From Rubripirellula sp. (lineage in GTDB: Bacteria > Planctomycetota > Planctomycetia > Pirellulales > Pirellulaceae): DNA of 34,942 bases. The stretch spans positions 1 through 34,942 of the forward strand of contig JAPKCI010000043.1 in NCBI GenBank assembly GCA_028823035.1, written 5' to 3'. A program made the position numbers and the translations under genes. The notes below the pieces were generated by a model. It was not told where the DNA came from. It saw nothing but the letters and a program-made list of their open reading frames with translations, and made no database searches. Shown here piece by piece: positions 33,446 to 34,942 of this stretch (positions are counted from its first letter, which is position 1; the number at the start of each line of letters is the position of its first letter).

Positions 33446-34942
33446 GTGAAAAAAATTGCCATTTGCACTCTGATAGTTTTCTTCGCGTCATATCCATTGC
33501 TTGATCACGCGTACCGAACTGGATCCGTTCTGACCGACGCGGCGCACGCATCCGAAACAGATGCAAGCCCAATGGCACAGGTAGGCCACCCAACCTTTGT
33601 CAGTCCGCACGCATCACCAATCAGGGTGGTTGGCAATCTTGTTTTTGTCGTCAACACACCTGCCGACACTGTTGATGTCATCAACGCCAAGACACGGCAG
33701 ATCGAGACGCGGATCAATGTAGGTGTCGATCCAGTCAGCTTGGCAGTCCGCCCTGACAACAAAGAAGTATGGGTCTCGAACCATGTTTCAGATTCGGTCA
33801 GCGTGATCGACTCTGACTCATCCAGCCCTACGTTTCTTCAAGTCATTGATACGATTCAGGAATTCGACCTAGAAACACGCGCCACCCGTTTTGACGAACC
33901 AGTAGGCATCGCCTTTGCAAACAACACAAAAGCCTACGTTGCCCTGTCATCGGAGAACAAAATTGCGATCATTGACGTCGCCACGCGAACGGTAACCGGC
34001 AGGCTGAACATCACCGCCCAAGACCCTCGCGAGATCATTGTCCGGAATAACCGTCTGTATGTCATTCCATTCGAATCAAACAACAAGACGCAACTTTCTG
34101 GTGGCACAGGCGATCTGGATGGCGATCTTGTGACATTCAACGCCTATGAGCATGCCATTGCCAACAACAACGTGCTATCACTTGGCGCAGTCGTCGACAT
34201 CGTCAAACACCCAAAAGTTCCAGATCGCGACCTGTTTGTCTTTGATACCGAGACAGATCGCTTGGTAGAAACAGTGAACACACTGGGAACACTTCTTTAC
34301 GGAATAACCGTAGATTCAAAGGGTCGTGTTTATGTGGCTCAAACTGACGCCCGCAACGAAGTCAACGGTCGGGCTGGCACCAAGAAGCATGGACTGGTGG
34401 AACTTGAGAATCGCGCGTTTCTGAATCGCATTACCAGTGTTCTGCCGCGGACCAACGCGAAAAGCAAGAAACTGAAGTACGAGGCGGAAGTCGATTTCAT
34501 TGATCTGGAACCGTTGCCTCCAGAACATCCAGATCCTGACGCTGCTTTGGCAACCCCGTTTGCAATCGAGGTCAGCGACGATGATTCGACTCTCTTCGTT
34601 TCAGCAGCAGGTTCAGACCAGTTCTTTACGGTGGATGCCAAGAGCGGAGAAGTTCTGGGGCGCGTCAAGGTCGATGCTGTGCCTCGCGGGATCGCACTTC
34701 AGAAGAATGACAGCGGCAGCACTCAACAGGCATGGACACTCAACGCCGTCGCCAACACGGTTTCACTTGTGGATGTGTCCGATCCAAAGACACCCAAAGT
34801 CATCGCGTCGATTTCACTTGACGATCCGACTCACCCAGCTGTCAAACGTGGACGCATCGCATTCAACACGGCTTCATCCTCGACAACCAGAACCTTCAGT
34901 TGTGCCAGCTGTCATCCAGATGGCCATACTGACCAGCTATTG
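33446..34942 (+). CDS. Secreted YVTN beta-propeller protein with c-heme motif, 3' end beyond window
   Basis: 499 codons visible, no stop. The start must be GTG 33446 or later, because an in-frame TGA sits at 33440-33442. MKKIAICTLIVFFASYPLL is a signal peptide or anchor. The body has repeated beta-propeller blades: VGNLVFVVNTPADTVDVINA, VRPDNKEVWVSNHVSDSVSV, GIAFANNTKAYVALSSENKI, GITVDSKGRVYVAQTD and DDSTLFVSAAGSDQFFTVDA. Near the visible end lies CASCH at residues 486-490 (TFSCASCHPDGHTDQ), a c-type heme site that suggests a cytochrome or MauG/peroxidase-like domain continuing past the edge. Such propeller-cytochrome fusions are common exported proteins in planctomycetes; substrate unknown. 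Confidence 0.9.
   Translation, partial: MKKIAICTLIVFFASYPLLDHAYRTGSVLTDAAHASETDASPMAQVGHPTFVSPHASPIRVVGNLVFVVNTPADTVDVINAKTRQIETRINVGVDPVSLAVRPDNKEVWVSNHVSDSVSVIDSDSSSPTFLQVIDTIQEFDLETRATRFDEPVGIAFANNTKAYVALSSENKIAIIDVATRTVTGRLNITAQDPREIIVRNNRLYVIPFESNNKTQLSGGTGDLDGDLVTFNAYEHAIANNNVLSLGAVVDIVKHPKVPDRDLFVFDTETDRLVETVNTLGTLLYGITVDSKGRVYVAQTDARNEVNGRAGTKKHGLVELENRAFLNRITSVLPRTNAKSKKLKYEAEVDFIDLEPLPPEHPDPDAALATPFAIEVSDDDSTLFVSAAGSDQFFTVDAKSGEVLGRVKVDAVPRGIALQKNDSGSTQQAWTLNAVANTVSLVDVSDPKTPKVIASISLDDPTHPAVKRGRIAFNTASSSTTRTFSCASCHPDGHTDQLL

Noticed and set aside
33045-33593. 182-residue minus-strand frame before and across the beta-propeller gene start
   Set aside because: It overlaps the signal peptide coding region of a well-supported gene and has no recognisable domain.

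Overview
The window looks like a chromosomal segment of a planctomycete (Planctomycetota, probably a Pirellulales/Planctomycetales-type bacterium). This is inferred from families that are massively expanded in that phylum: DUF1501, PSCyt1/DUF1549/DUF1553, DUF1587-1592-1588-1585, DUF1552, DUF1559 pseudopilin-like proteins, FecR-type fragments and formylglycine sulfatase remnants. No rRNA, tRNA, CRISPR array, transposase or prophage gene was recognised.

Layout. (1) 1-535: 5' part of a TadE-like pilin gene, cut by the window edge. (2) 733-4534 (minus): a two-gene DUF1549/DUF1553 plus DUF1501 module. (3) 4535-5399: a gene-free spacer with two tandem-repeat arrays, then an MFS transporter. (4) 6744-15717: a DUF1559 gene with a clear terminator, a LacI-family repressor, and a plus-strand carbohydrate operon: GPH sugar symporter, an 1162-residue GH149/GH94-like beta-glucan phosphorylase and a secreted GH16 laminarinase-type glucanase. 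Two copies of the palindrome GAAACCGGTTTC flank the operon promoter and are the likely LacI operators. (5) 15718-18408: a DUF4956 membrane protein set among repeats and gene fossils (sulfatase N-terminal half, penicillin-acylase fragment). (6) 18409-24556 (minus): a tightly packed operon of PSCyt1-DUF1549-DUF1553, DUF1501 and two amidohydrolase-fold proteins with unusual metal sites. (7) 24783-25745: a chimeric fossil, a DUF1552 fragment joined to a sulfatase C-terminal half. (8) 25810-29792 (minus): an intact DUF1552 plus DUF1592/DUF1588 cytochrome-type pair with overlapping genes. (9) 29888-30826: a FecR-domain pseudogene broken by a 25-bp array; then a Na/phosphate cotransporter. (10) 33446-end: start of a secreted YVTN beta-propeller protein with a c-heme motif, preceded by two copies of a 12-bp palindrome.

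How the genes may work together. Region 4 reads as a laminarin (beta-1,3-glucan) unit: GH16 cuts polymer outside the cytoplasm, the GPH symporter imports oligosaccharides, the cytosolic phosphorylase releases glucose-1-phosphate, and LacI controls expression. Regions 2, 6 and 8 are three versions of the planctomycete exported heme-protein plus (usually Tat-exported) partner theme, whose biochemical role is not established.

The most unusual global signal is a family of short tandem arrays (units of 15-28 bp, 2-4 copies), each with its own sequence. They lie in spacers and inside decaying genes, plus one gene tail. In at least two pseudogenes the unit looks like a duplication of the resident gene sequence, which points to frequent local tandem duplication and not to one mobile repeat family.
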